Below are positions 25,454 through 33,211 of a stretch of 64,000 nt of DNA, piece by piece. The translations under genes were made by a program, and so were the position numbers. A model generated the notes under the pieces. It had not been told where the DNA came from, searched no databases, and worked only from the letters and a program-made list of their open reading frames with translations. How positions within the stretch are numbered: position 1 is the stretch's first letter; each line of letters starts with the position of its first letter. The stretch is from Nonomuraea thailandensis. Lineage in GTDB: Bacteria > Actinomycetota > Actinomycetes > Streptosporangiales > Streptosporangiaceae. The DNA lies in contig NZ_JAMZEB010000002.1 in assembly GCF_024172165.1 (NCBI RefSeq), forward strand, positions 5,725,501-5,789,500, given 5' to 3'.

Positions 25454-27703
25454 TCACCTCGTGGTCGTGAGATCCTCATGATCGACCGGGGTGCGGGCGA
25501 GCAGTTCGAAGCGGTCGCCGGTGCGGGTGGTGGTGAGGTCGCCGCCGATGGCGGCCAGGCGGGCGCGCAGGTTCCGCAGCCCCGAGCCGGGCTCCGGCTC
25601 CTGGACGCGCGCGGCCCCGTCGTTGGTCACCCGAAGCCGTACGTGGCCGTCCTGGACGGTGAGCTCGATCACGCACTCGGTGGGGGTGCCGTGCCTGAGC
25701 ACGTTCGTGACCGCCTCGCGCAGCACCACCGCCAGCACGGGCCCGGCCGGCCCCTCCATGAGCTCGTCCGGCGCGTCCGTCGCGTCCGTCGCGTCCGGGT
25801 GGACGGCCGTAGGAGCAGGCGGGGTGGCCATGGTCTCGGCTGTCCAGGCCGCGGGGCTGGGCCGTTCGGTCACGGCTACGGGCAGCCCGATCACGAGCGC
25901 GCCGATCCCGCCCACGCCCACAGCCACGGTCGGGACCAGGCCTGTCACAGGCGCGGCTCTCCCGGGCACCTGCGTGGACGCGGCCGTCCCGGACCTGGGT
26001 GCGGCTGTACCGGTCACGGGCGTGACGGCGGTCAGCACGGCCACGCCCGCCGACTCCAGCGCGGCCTTGGCCGAGTCGATCTCGGCGGCCAGCGACAGGG
26101 CCCGGCCGGAAGCACCCAACCCCACGTTGTCCGAGAGCGCGGCCCGCGCCGCCTCCGCCAGGCGCTCCAGCTGCGCGTCCACCCGACCGGCCTCCGCATC
26201 CACCGCCCGCCCGCTCACCCGGCCTGAGCCCGGGTCGACCACCCGATCAGGATCCGTGCCGGCCGCCTGTTCCGCAGCCCGGCCGGAGTCCTGGCCGAGC
26301 AGCCGCAGCGCCAGCTCCGCGTGCAGGACGATCGTGGTGAGGCCACGGCCGAGCAGGTCGTGGACGTCCCTGCCCACCTTGAGCCGTTCACGCAGAGCCG
26401 CCACCTCGACGAGTTCGGCCCGGGTCCGGCCGAGCTCCCCGACGAGATCCACCAGCCGGGTGAGACCGTAGACCGCCACGGCGGTGCTCAGGACACTGAA
26501 GAACGGATAGACCCCGGCGATCGGGCCCAGGCTGAGCGCCTCCTCGACCGCGGCGACGCCGCCCATCGCCACGCTGAGCGGCCACGCCACCCGCCACGGC
26601 AGGTAGAGCAGGAGAACGCCCGCGAAGAACCCCGAGGCCAGCAGCCCCGAGCCCTCACCGAGCGCCAGCGGCGCGTAGATGGCGAGCGCGTGCGCGGCCA
26701 GCGTCCAGGCCAGCGTTCCGGGCCGGGGGCTGGACCGCAGCGCCGCCAGATGCCAGAGCTGCAGGGCGAAGGTGACGGGAAAGAGCACGAGGTAGGCGGC
26801 GTGCGTGAAGCCGGGACCGCGCTCGGCGTCGCCGGCGAAGTAGAACACCGCCTGCCCGATGAACAGCACGTGGGCGACGACGAGGATCGGCGTGGCCAGA
26901 CGCAGGATGCGCTTGTCGTCCTCGCGCGGCGGCACGGGGATCGCCTCGTCGGCCGGCGGCAGTGCCCGCACCCTCTCCAGCGTCTCCCGCGCCAGGGCGA
27001 CCGCCGCGCCCACCGCCGTCCGCGCCGCCGCCGCGTCACCCCGGCCGCCGGCCTCCCGTGCCTGCCGGGTCAGCTGCTCGACGGCGGCGACGTTCCGTAC
27101 GACCAGGTCGTGGATCCGCCCCCACAGCCGCAGCCGCTCGACCGCCCCGGCCCTGGCGGCCAGCTCGGATCGTTCCCGCCTCACCTGGTGCAGCAGGACG
27201 GCGAGGCTGCTGACTCCGTACAGCATCAGGCCGACATTGATCGGGGCGATGATCGCGTAGTAGACCATGTACGGGAGGCGGTCGTGGGCGAGTGCGACGG
27301 CGCCCTCGACGGCGGCGATCAGCCCGAGGATCACCCACGCGGGCGGACCGCTCACCACGAGCAGGGCCGAGGCCGCGACGAACCCCGACCCTCCCACCTC
27401 CCAGCTCGCGGGATCGGCGAGCAGCGGCAGGTAGTTCACCACGGCCTGCACGGGGAAGAGCACGGCGGACAACCGCCGCCGGCCCGGCAGCGAGATCGGC
27501 ACCTGGAGCGCGGCGACCACCGCGACGCAGACCACGGTCAGCAGGTCGAACTCCTGCACGACGAAGTAGAAGCTCACCCGCAGGAGCCCCGTCACGCCGA
27601 TGAACACCAGGACCAGGCGGACCGGGTTCAGTGCTCCCAGGTGTGCCGAGCCGGCCGGGCCCAGAGCCACCTCGGGGCCACTTCGGAGCCGCCTCAGAGC
27701 CAC
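25454..27703 (-). CDS. NarL-partner sensor histidine kinase with duplicated front half
   Basis: The 749-residue protein ends in a HisKA_3/HATPase module. The phospho-acceptor is His448 in GRDVHDLLGRGLTTIVLHAEL, the N box is VLREAVTNVLRHG, and the G box is GSGLRNLRARL. The N-terminal 440 residues contain two rounds of several helices, each followed by a dimerisation-like segment. The first (LWGRIHDLVVRNVAAVEQLTR, near 190-215) looks like a worn copy of the second. About 170 residues of Ala/Gly/Thr-rich sequence, including a hydrophobic stretch, separate HisKA from HATPase, which normally adjoin. It overlaps the regulator gene upstream by 10 bp. Confidence 0.85.
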   Translation of the reverse strand: MALRRLRSGPEVALGPAGSAHLGALNPVRLVLVFIGVTGLLRVSFYFVVQEFDLLTVVCVAVVAALQVPISLPGRRRLSAVLFPVQAVVNYLPLLADPASWEVGGSGFVAASALLVVSGPPAWVILGLIAAVEGAVALAHDRLPYMVYYAIIAPINVGLMLYGVSSLAVLLHQVRRERSELAARAGAVERLRLWGRIHDLVVRNVAAVEQLTRQAREAGGRGDAAAARTAVGAAVALARETLERVRALPPADEAIPVPPREDDKRILRLATPILVVAHVLFIGQAVFYFAGDAERGPGFTHAAYLVLFPVTFALQLWHLAALRSSPRPGTLAWTLAAHALAIYAPLALGEGSGLLASGFFAGVLLLYLPWRVAWPLSVAMGGVAAVEEALSLGPIAGVYPFFSVLSTAVAVYGLTRLVDLVGELGRTRAELVEVAALRERLKVGRDVHDLLGRGLTTIVLHAELALRLLGQDSGRAAEQAAGTDPDRVVDPGSGRVSGRAVDAEAGRVDAQLERLAEAARAALSDNVGLGASGRALSLAAEIDSAKAALESAGVAVLTAVTPVTGTAAPRSGTAASTQVPGRAAPVTGLVPTVAVGVGGIGALVIGLPVAVTERPSPAAWTAETMATPPAPTAVHPDATDATDAPDELMEGPAGPVLAVVLREAVTNVLRHGTPTECVIELTVQDGHVRLRVTNDGAARVQEPEPGSGLRNLRARLAAIGGDLTTTRTGDRFELLARTPVDHEDLTTTR

Positions 27704-28299
27704 CCGGCGTCCTGGGCGATCCGCACGGCGTGCAGCCGGTTGCGCGCGTGCAGCGTGGTGACGATCCGGGTGAGGTAGTTGCGGATGGTGCCCACGGACA
27801 GGAACAGCGCCTGCGCGATCTGCTCCACGTCCTCACCGCCGGCGAAGCGCCGGAGCACCTCCAGCTCGCGCGGCTTGAGCGGGCTCTCGACCGCCTCCAG
27901 CGCCGCCACGGCGAGCTGCGGATCGACCACCCGCTCCCCCGCCGCGACCCTCCTGATCGCGTCGGCGAGCCGACCGGGCGGGGCGTCCTTCACCATGAAC
28001 CCGGCCGCCTGCGCGGCGAACGCCCTGCGCACGTTGCCCGGGCGGCCGTAACTCGTCACGATCAGCACCCGGCAGCCCGGCACCCGCCGGCGCAGCTCGG
28101 CCGCGGCGGTGAGCCCGTCGACCCCGGGCAGCTCGACGTCGAGCACCGCCACGTCGGGGCCGTGTTCCAGCGCCTTGGGGACGATCTCGTCACCGGTCGC
28201 CGCCTCCGCCACGACCTTGATGTCGGGTTCGAGGTCGAGCAGCGCGACCAGCGCGCCGCGGACCAGGTGCATGTCCTCGGCGAGCAGAACCCGGATCAT
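27694..28299 (-). CDS. NarL/FixJ-family response regulator
   Basis: The 201-residue protein has a receiver domain (acidic pair in LLAEDMHL, phospho-acceptor in VAVLDVELPGVDG, Lys in FMVKDAPP) and a LuxR-type helix-turn-helix (LKPRELEVLRRFAGG, then SVGTIRNYLTRIVTTL). It is the first gene of a pair with the overlapping sensor kinase. Its closest relatives are DesR-like regulators that pair with membrane-sensing kinases. The target genes are not evident. The multicopper oxidase downstream is one candidate. Confidence 0.93.
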   Translation of the reverse strand: MIRVLLAEDMHLVRGALVALLDLEPDIKVVAEAATGDEIVPKALEHGPDVAVLDVELPGVDGLTAAAELRRRVPGCRVLIVTSYGRPGNVRRAFAAQAAGFMVKDAPPGRLADAIRRVAAGERVVDPQLAVAALEAVESPLKPRELEVLRRFAGGEDVEQIAQALFLSVGTIRNYLTRIVTTLHARNRLHAVRIAQDAGWL

Positions 28300-28362
28300 T
28301 CCTTGCTCCTAGCCTCAAGGCCCTACTTTCGCCCCATTTCTACCATCTCGTGAGATCTTCAT

Positions 28363-28384
28363 CGTGGATCATGAAAGATCCACG
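28363..28384 (-). terminator. hairpin behind the TetR gene
   Basis: A perfect 8-bp stem (CGTGGATC/GATCCACG) with a 6-base loop lies 22 bp past the stop of the leftward TetR gene. Confidence 0.4.
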
Positions 28385-28405
28385 CGACGGGCGCAACGGG
28401 CCGCC

Positions 28406-29236
28406 TCAGGCGCGGGAGCGGGCCATCCCCTCCAGGAGGTAGCCGAGCCCTTCTTCGAAGGTCGCGTCCCAGTCGTGCTCCAGCCCGTGCTCGGCCAGCG
28501 CCGGATAACGGTCGGCCCGCTCACGCAGGAAGGCGCCGGTGTCGGTGTCGCCGCTCCGCTCCCAGGTCACCTGCATGATCACCGAGCCCATCACGTAGTT
28601 CGACAGGCTGTAGGCGGCCGTCTTCGGCGCGGCGAACCCGGCGACGGTCAGCGTCTCGTACAGGAACTCGGTGCGCCGCAGCGCGTTGGGACCCATCAGC
28701 GGGCGGTCGAGGAGCGTGGCCGACCACGGATGCCGCAGCAACGCCGCCCGCCATCGCCGCATCAGCCCCCGCACCGGCGCCCGCCAGTCACCACCGGCAC
28801 CGCTGACTCCGCCAGCACCGGAGGCACCGGTGGCCCCGGTGACCCCGGTGACACGAGCGGCACCGCCCGCGCCTGCACCAGCACCACCAGCACCACCGAC
28901 ACCGTGGGCACCGCCGCCGACACCGTCAGCACCATGCACACCGCCAGTACCTGCACCGGCCGGATCGGTCAGGTCCATCAGGTCGATGAGATCGATGAGG
29001 TCGTCCAGTCTCACCTCGCCGAACACCTCGTCCATGGCCAGGTCCAGCACGTCGTCCTTGGTCTTGACGTGCCAGTAGAGCGTGGTCGAGCCGGTGTCGA
29101 GCCGCTCGGCGAGGCGGCGCATGGTCAGCCGCCCCACGCCCTCGTCGTCCAGCAACGCCACCGCCTCCGCCACGATCCGCTCCAGCGTGAGCGTCTGCCT
29201 CGGCGCCTTCTGACTGCGCGACCACACGTTGTCCAC
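28406..29236 (-). CDS. TetR-family repressor with Gly-rich insertion
   Basis: The 276-residue protein has the TetR DNA-binding domain at about 18-63 (RLTMRRLAERLDTGSTTLYWH) and a TetR_C-type ligand domain (WRAPVRGLMRRWRAALLRHPWSA onward). Between them, at about residues 93-150, lies a low-complexity Gly/Ala/Val insertion (GADGVGGGAHGVGGAGGAGA and similar) that ordinary family members lack. It arises from short tandem DNA repeats at about 28790-28960. The gene is divergent from an ABC-F gene with a 149-bp gap, a common regulator-target pairing in drug resistance. Confidence 0.88.
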   Translation of the reverse strand: MDNVWSRSQKAPRQTLTLERIVAEAVALLDDEGVGRLTMRRLAERLDTGSTTLYWHVKTKDDVLDLAMDEVFGEVRLDDLIDLIDLMDLTDPAGAGTGGVHGADGVGGGAHGVGGAGGAGAGAGGAARVTGVTGATGASGAGGVSGAGGDWRAPVRGLMRRWRAALLRHPWSATLLDRPLMGPNALRRTEFLYETLTVAGFAAPKTAAYSLSNYVMGSVIMQVTWERSGDTDTGAFLRERADRYPALAEHGLEHDWDATFEEGLGYLLEGMARSRA

Positions 29237-29249
29237 CCGGAAGATAATA

Positions 29250-29261
29250 CGTTGTACGACG
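29250..29261. promoter_or_regulatory. candidate TetR operator
   Basis: CGTTGTACGACG is a palindrome at 10 of 12 positions, 14 bp upstream of the TetR start and in the promoter region shared with the ABC-F gene. The assignment rests on position and symmetry only. Confidence 0.4.
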
Positions 29262-29385
29262 ACCGGATCAATGGTCTAGTGGATGGAACACCGGTCCAGA
29301 AGCCAGACCATCGATCGAGACGCACCCGGCGCGTCGGGGATCGAAGCCGCTCGGCCGGAACGCCACGCGAGAAGGAGAGGTCACG

Positions 29386-30960
29386 GTGGGGCATGTCGAC
29401 GTGAGCGGGGTGACGTACCTGCTGCCCGATGGGCGCCCCTTGCTCCTGGAGGTGTCGTTCAAGGTCGGCGACGGCGCCAAGGCCGCGCTGGTCGGGCCGA
29501 ACGGGGCGGGCAAGAGCACGCTGCTGCGGCTGATCGCGGGCGAGGTGACCCCGGTCGAGGGACGGGTCGCCGCCACGGGCGGGATCGGCGTCATGCGGCA
29601 GTTCCTGGGCGAGGGCACCGTACGCGACCTGCTGCTGAGCGTGGCACCGCGGCAGATCGGGCAGGCGTGGACGGCGCTGGAGCGGGCCGAGGCGGCGATC
29701 GCCGCACGCGACGACGAGGAGCGGCAGCTCGGCTACGCCCAGGCCATCGCCGACTACGCCGACGCCGGCGGTTACGAGCTGGAGCTGGTGTGGGACGTGT
29801 GCGCCACCGAGGCGCTCGGGCTCCCGTACGAGGAGATCAAGGACCGGAGCCTGACCACGCTGTCCGGCGGGGAGCAGAAGCGGCTCATGCTGCAGGCGCT
29901 GCTGCGCGGGCCCGACGAGGTGCTGCTGCTCGACGAGCCCGACAACTACCTGGACGTACGGGGCAAGCAGTGGCTGGAGCGGGCGATCAGGAGCTCGGGC
30001 AAGACGGTGCTGCTCGTCTCGCACGACCGCCGGCTGCTGGCCGAGGCCGCCGACCGCATCATCACGGTCGAGGGGCGGGGTGTGTGGGTGCACGGCGGCG
30101 GGTTCGCCGGTTACGCCGAGGCCCGCAGGCGGCGCAAGGAGCGGCTGGAGGAGCTGCGGCAGCGCTGGGAGGAGGAGCGGGCCCGGCTGCGGCGGCTCGT
30201 GCACGTCCTGCGGCAGCGCTCGGCCGGCAACGACGCGCTGGCGGGGGCGTACCAGTCGGCGGTGACGCGGCTGGACCGCTTCGAGCGGGCGGGGCCGCCC
30301 CAGCGCGCGCCCAAGGAGCAGAACGTCCGCATGCGGCTGCGCGGCGGCCGCACCGGCAAGCGGGCCGTCGTCTGCGAGGAGCTGGAGCTGAGCGGGCTGC
30401 TGTGGCCGTTCTCGACCGAGATCTGGTACGGCGAGCGCGTCGGCGTGCTCGGCATGAACGGCACGGGCAAGTCCCACTTCCTGCGCCTGCTGGCGGGCGA
30501 GCCGATCGTGCACACCGGCGTCGCCCGCCTGGGCGCCCGCGTCTCCCCCGGCCACTTCGCCCAGACCCACCTGCGCCCGGACCTGCGCGGCCGCCCCGCG
30601 GCCGAGGTGGTCATGCACGAGCACGCGATGACCCGCAACGAGGCGATGGCGGCGCTGGCCCGCTACGAGCTGGCGCCGGCGGGCGGCCAGCCGTTCGAGA
30701 CGCTGTCGGGCGGGCAGCAGGCGCGGCTGCAGATCCTGCTGCTGGAGCTGTCGGGCGCGACACTGCTGCTGCTCGACGAGCCGACGGACAACCTGGACCT
30801 GGCCAGCGCGGAAGCCCTGCAGACCGGGCTGGCCGGTTTCGAGGGCACGGTGCTGGCCGTGACCCACGACCGCTGGTTCGCCGACGACCTGGACCGCTAC
30901 TTGATCTTCGGCGCGGACGGGCTGGTACGGCAGAGCGACGCACCGCGCTGGGACCTCTGA
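29386..30960 (+). CDS. ABC-F family ATPase (ribosome-acting)
   Basis: The 524-residue protein contains two ABC ATPase domains without membrane segments. The first has Walker A GPNGAGKSTLL and signature LSGGEQKRL. The second has GMNGTGKSHFL and LSGGQQARLQ. Both have Walker B with catalytic Glu (LLLDEPDNYLD, LLLDEPTDNLD). A charged interdomain linker (RRRRKERLEELRQRWEEER and on) is the P-site tRNA interaction motif of ABC-F proteins. GTG 29386 has AAGGAGAGG upstream. These proteins rescue or protect ribosomes, often from antibiotics. The divergent TetR gene suggests drug-inducible expression. Confidence 0.9.
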   Translation: MGHVDVSGVTYLLPDGRPLLLEVSFKVGDGAKAALVGPNGAGKSTLLRLIAGEVTPVEGRVAATGGIGVMRQFLGEGTVRDLLLSVAPRQIGQAWTALERAEAAIAARDDEERQLGYAQAIADYADAGGYELELVWDVCATEALGLPYEEIKDRSLTTLSGGEQKRLMLQALLRGPDEVLLLDEPDNYLDVRGKQWLERAIRSSGKTVLLVSHDRRLLAEAADRIITVEGRGVWVHGGGFAGYAEARRRRKERLEELRQRWEEERARLRRLVHVLRQRSAGNDALAGAYQSAVTRLDRFERAGPPQRAPKEQNVRMRLRGGRTGKRAVVCEELELSGLLWPFSTEIWYGERVGVLGMNGTGKSHFLRLLAGEPIVHTGVARLGARVSPGHFAQTHLRPDLRGRPAAEVVMHEHAMTRNEAMAALARYELAPAGGQPFETLSGGQQARLQILLLELSGATLLLLDEPTDNLDLASAEALQTGLAGFEGTVLAVTHDRWFADDLDRYLIFGADGLVRQSDAPRWDL

Positions 30961-31111
30961 CGCTGAGAGACCTGCGCCCATCGCCTGCCGCTGAGGTCCC
31001 CCTCGCGCCATGGGTCGCTCAGAATCCCGCGCGAACCCCGATGCCTTCCACGGCGCCCGGCGGTCGTACCGGCGAACCCGGCACCGAGGAGGCCCCCGAC
31101 GCGCAGCGTGA

Positions 31112-31421
31112 CCCACGCTCTGGAAGGCGCTCGCGAGGGCGGTGCTCTCCACCACGCTGTCCGCCGTGGAGGGCAACGCCCGCCTGGCCTCCCGCGGCCT
31201 GGCGGAGGAGATCGAGTGGTTGCGGGCCGAGCCGGGGCTGGGGCGACCTCGCGATCGGCGGCGCGGCTCTCACCGCCCAGGCGGCCGAGCCGGGGTTGAT
31301 CTAGGAGTACCTGGTCAGGGTGTATCCGGTGGCGGCATTCCGTACTTTCCGCAGTGCAAGCGCCCGGGTGGAACCCGAACCCGTCGAGACCCGCTGCCAC
31401 CCCTACCACGTGGCGCGCTGA
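31112..31421 (+). pseudogene. remnant of a dihydrofolate-reductase-family (RibD C-terminal) protein
   Basis: Reading across frames gives a DHFR-family C-terminal half: LWKALARAVLSTTLSAVEGN, then RLASRGLAEEIEWLRAEPG, then GDLAIGGAALTAQAAEPGLI, a stop (TAG near 31303), EYLVRVYPV, then GGGIPYFPQ and PVETR in other frames. The N-terminal half is absent. At least two frameshifts and one stop are needed, so the gene is dead. It lies just behind the ABC-F gene and is probably an old neighbour in decay. Confidence 0.75.
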
Positions 31422-31457
31422 AAGGGCCCGGCAGTCCTTGTCTTCCCGGTCGGGGCG

Positions 31458-31474
31458 TCCTGCACGGTGCAGGA
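31458..31474. promoter_or_regulatory. 17-bp palindrome upstream of the 31514 gene
   Basis: TCCTGCACGGTGCAGGA has perfect 8-bp arms around one central base, 40 bp before the start of the small acidic protein gene. It may be an operator. The binding protein is unknown. Confidence 0.35.
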
Positions 31475-31513
31475 TGTGGTGATCAAAGACGTCGGAGGTG
31501 CCATCCTCTGTGC

Positions 31514-31885
31514 ATGAGCTACGACCTTGCTGTGTGGGAGGGCGAACGCCCGTCAAGCGATCAGGAAGCCGGAGAGAGGCACAATGCCCTGTACCAGCAG
31601 TACATCGATGCGGACGTGGACTTTCCGCCCACTCCTACGATCGCGATGTTCGTCGAGCAGCTCCTGCGACGGTGGCCGGACCTGGACGAGGTGGATGAAG
31701 ATGACGACGAGTACGAGGACATTCCTTGGTCCACCTCTCCGCTGATCGGCGAGGCGGCAGGGCCGTACATCTACTTTCCCATGGTGTACAGCCGGGCGGA
31801 GGAAGCCTCCGCGTACGGGGTCCAGGTCGCGACTCGGCTGGGCCTGAACTGCTTCGACCCCCAAGAGGATCGGCTACTGACCTGA
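31514..31885 (+). CDS. small acidic conserved hypothetical protein
   Basis: The 123-residue soluble protein begins MSYDLAVWEGERPSSDQEAG, a start shared by a family of actinobacterial hypothetical proteins. It is strongly acidic in the middle (DLDEVDEDDDEYEDIPW), and an aromatic block (PYIYFPMVYS) precedes the end. Small acidic proteins of this kind are sometimes immunity proteins, but no toxin gene lies here. ATG 31514 has GGAGGTG about 13 bp upstream, longer than usual. GC content is lower than around it. Confidence 0.7.
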   Translation: MSYDLAVWEGERPSSDQEAGERHNALYQQYIDADVDFPPTPTIAMFVEQLLRRWPDLDEVDEDDDEYEDIPWSTSPLIGEAAGPYIYFPMVYSRAEEASAYGVQVATRLGLNCFDPQEDRLLT

Positions 31886-32279
31886 CTGAAGATCTCGCCT
31901 TGTCGCGGACGGCGATCATGGGAAGCGGGATCGGGCTGATGGAGCTCTTCCTGTACATCTACGGCCCGGACGACGACCTCCCCGCCACGATCCGCTGCTC
32001 CTTGCCCCCTTCCTCGCCGGCATGCTGCTCGGCCGGCTCTTCAGGCTGCCACGATGGTGGCTGGTGGCGGCGCTGGCTCCGTTTCCCAATGTCGCGATCA
32101 GGGTGCAGGTGGCGAGTGGCGCAGCAGGCGAGGCGGGCCTGCTCTCCGTGCTGCCGGCTCTCCGTGCTGCCGGCTCTCCGTGCTGCCGGCTCTCCGTGCT
32201 GCCGGCTCTCCGCCCCGCCACGGCCGGATGAGCCGGCCGCGATCGGTGAGGGCTGAGCACCCGCGCGCCGGGCGAGCGA
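31886..32279 (+). other. 394-bp gap with a possible decayed membrane-protein fragment
   Basis: No convincing gene was found. One frame at 31978-32120 reads like a membrane helix pair (LLLAPFLAGMLLGRLF, then WWLVAALAPFP), but it lacks a start with a ribosome binding site and runs into a 16-bp tandem repeat. It may be a broken small membrane protein. Confidence 0.3.
32141..32212 (+). repeat. 16-bp tandem repeat, four perfect copies
   Basis: The unit GCTCTCCGTGCTGCCG is repeated exactly four times (32141-32204), followed by an 8-base partial copy. Because 16 is not a multiple of three, each added or lost unit changes the reading frame. Confidence 0.95.
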
Positions 32280-33017
32280 TCAGGCGGCGGGAAGGCGCGG
32301 GGGCAGAACGCAGAACTCGTGGCCGTCGGGATCGACCATGACGACCCAGCCGGCCTCCTCGCCCTGGCCGATGTCGACGGGCGTTGCCCCGAGGGAGATG
32401 AGCCGGTCGACTTCCGCCCGCTGATCACCGCCGGCGGGAGGAGCGAGGTCGAAGTGCAGCCGGTACTTGCCGGTCTTCGGCTCCAGGGGCGGGCCGCCCC
32501 AGGTGATCTTGGGGCCGCCGTGCGGTGAGCGGATGGCGGTCTCCTGGTCCTGGTCCCAGACCAGGGGCCAGCCGAGCACCGCGCTCCAGAAGTAGCCGGT
32601 CTCCTGCGAGCCGTCGCACGCGAGCGCTCCGATGAACCCGCAGTCGGCGAGGAACTTGTTGCCCGCCTCGATGACGCAGAACTCGTTGCCCTCGGGGTCG
32701 GCGAGCACGACGTGCTCCTCTTCCGGGCCCTGCCCGATGTCGATGTGGCGGCCGCCGAGCCTGAGCGCCCTGGCCACCGTCTCCTCCTGCTGCTCCAGGG
32801 ACGTGCTGGTCAGGTCGAAGTGCATCTGGTTCTGGCCGACCTTCTTCTCCTGCGAGGGGAGGAACCGGAGCCGGAACCCGGTGTCATCGCCCGGCAGGAG
32901 CGTGACGCCGCCCTGCGGGTCGTCGGCCGTCTCCCAGCCCAGGACGCCGGCCCAGAAGCGCGCGAGAGTGAGGGGGTCGTGCGCGTCGAAGCAGAGCGCG
33001 TCGAGGTGACAGGTCAC
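32280..33017 (-). CDS. tandem VOC (glyoxalase-fold) protein
   Basis: The 245-residue protein holds two consecutive vicinal-oxygen-chelate modules, each ending in a DPxGxEFCV motif (ADPEGNEFCVIEAG and VDPDGHEFCVLPP) and each with an LGWxxxxD entry strand. GTG 33017 is chosen because a GGAGG lies 11 bp upstream and the first domain starts at once (CHLDALCFDAHDP). The family includes glyoxalases, dioxygenases and antibiotic-binding proteins. The metal-binding residues are only partly evident, so the activity is undetermined. Confidence 0.82.
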   Translation of the reverse strand: MTCHLDALCFDAHDPLTLARFWAGVLGWETADDPQGGVTLLPGDDTGFRLRFLPSQEKKVGQNQMHFDLTSTSLEQQEETVARALRLGGRHIDIGQGPEEEHVVLADPEGNEFCVIEAGNKFLADCGFIGALACDGSQETGYFWSAVLGWPLVWDQDQETAIRSPHGGPKITWGGPPLEPKTGKYRLHFDLAPPAGGDQRAEVDRLISLGATPVDIGQGEEAGWVVMVDPDGHEFCVLPPRLPAA

Positions 33018-33155
33018 TTCGCTTCGCACCTCCGATCTGTAAGAGCGATCGATGCCAAGGGTGCGCCGCCTCTCGCCGTGGAAAGGCCACTCGCCAGGCA
33101 GAGGGCGACATCGGCCATGCTGGCATGCGCCCTGGTGATCCTCCACAGGTTTTCG

Positions 33156-33211
33156 CCTCAGCCCGCGTCCGTGGCGGGCCCGGCCTCAGCCCGCTTCGGT
33201 GGCGGGTACCC
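33156..33211. repeat. 28-bp direct repeat at the 3' end of the ROK gene
   Basis: Two imperfect copies begin at 33156 and 33184 (CCTCAGCCCGC core). The second encodes the regulator's C-terminal PATEAG and stop. The first, beyond the stop, would encode PATDAG and a stop, so the gene end was duplicated. Confidence 0.7.

Noticed and set aside
29283-31304. A 673-codon open frame overlapping the ABC-F gene
   Set aside because: It runs in another frame of the ABC-F gene, which has complete ATPase motifs. Only its last part coincides with the DHFR remnant.
31514-31885. Immunity protein of a toxin-immunity pair
   Set aside because: The size and acidity fit, but no toxin gene lies next to it, so it stays a hypothetical protein.
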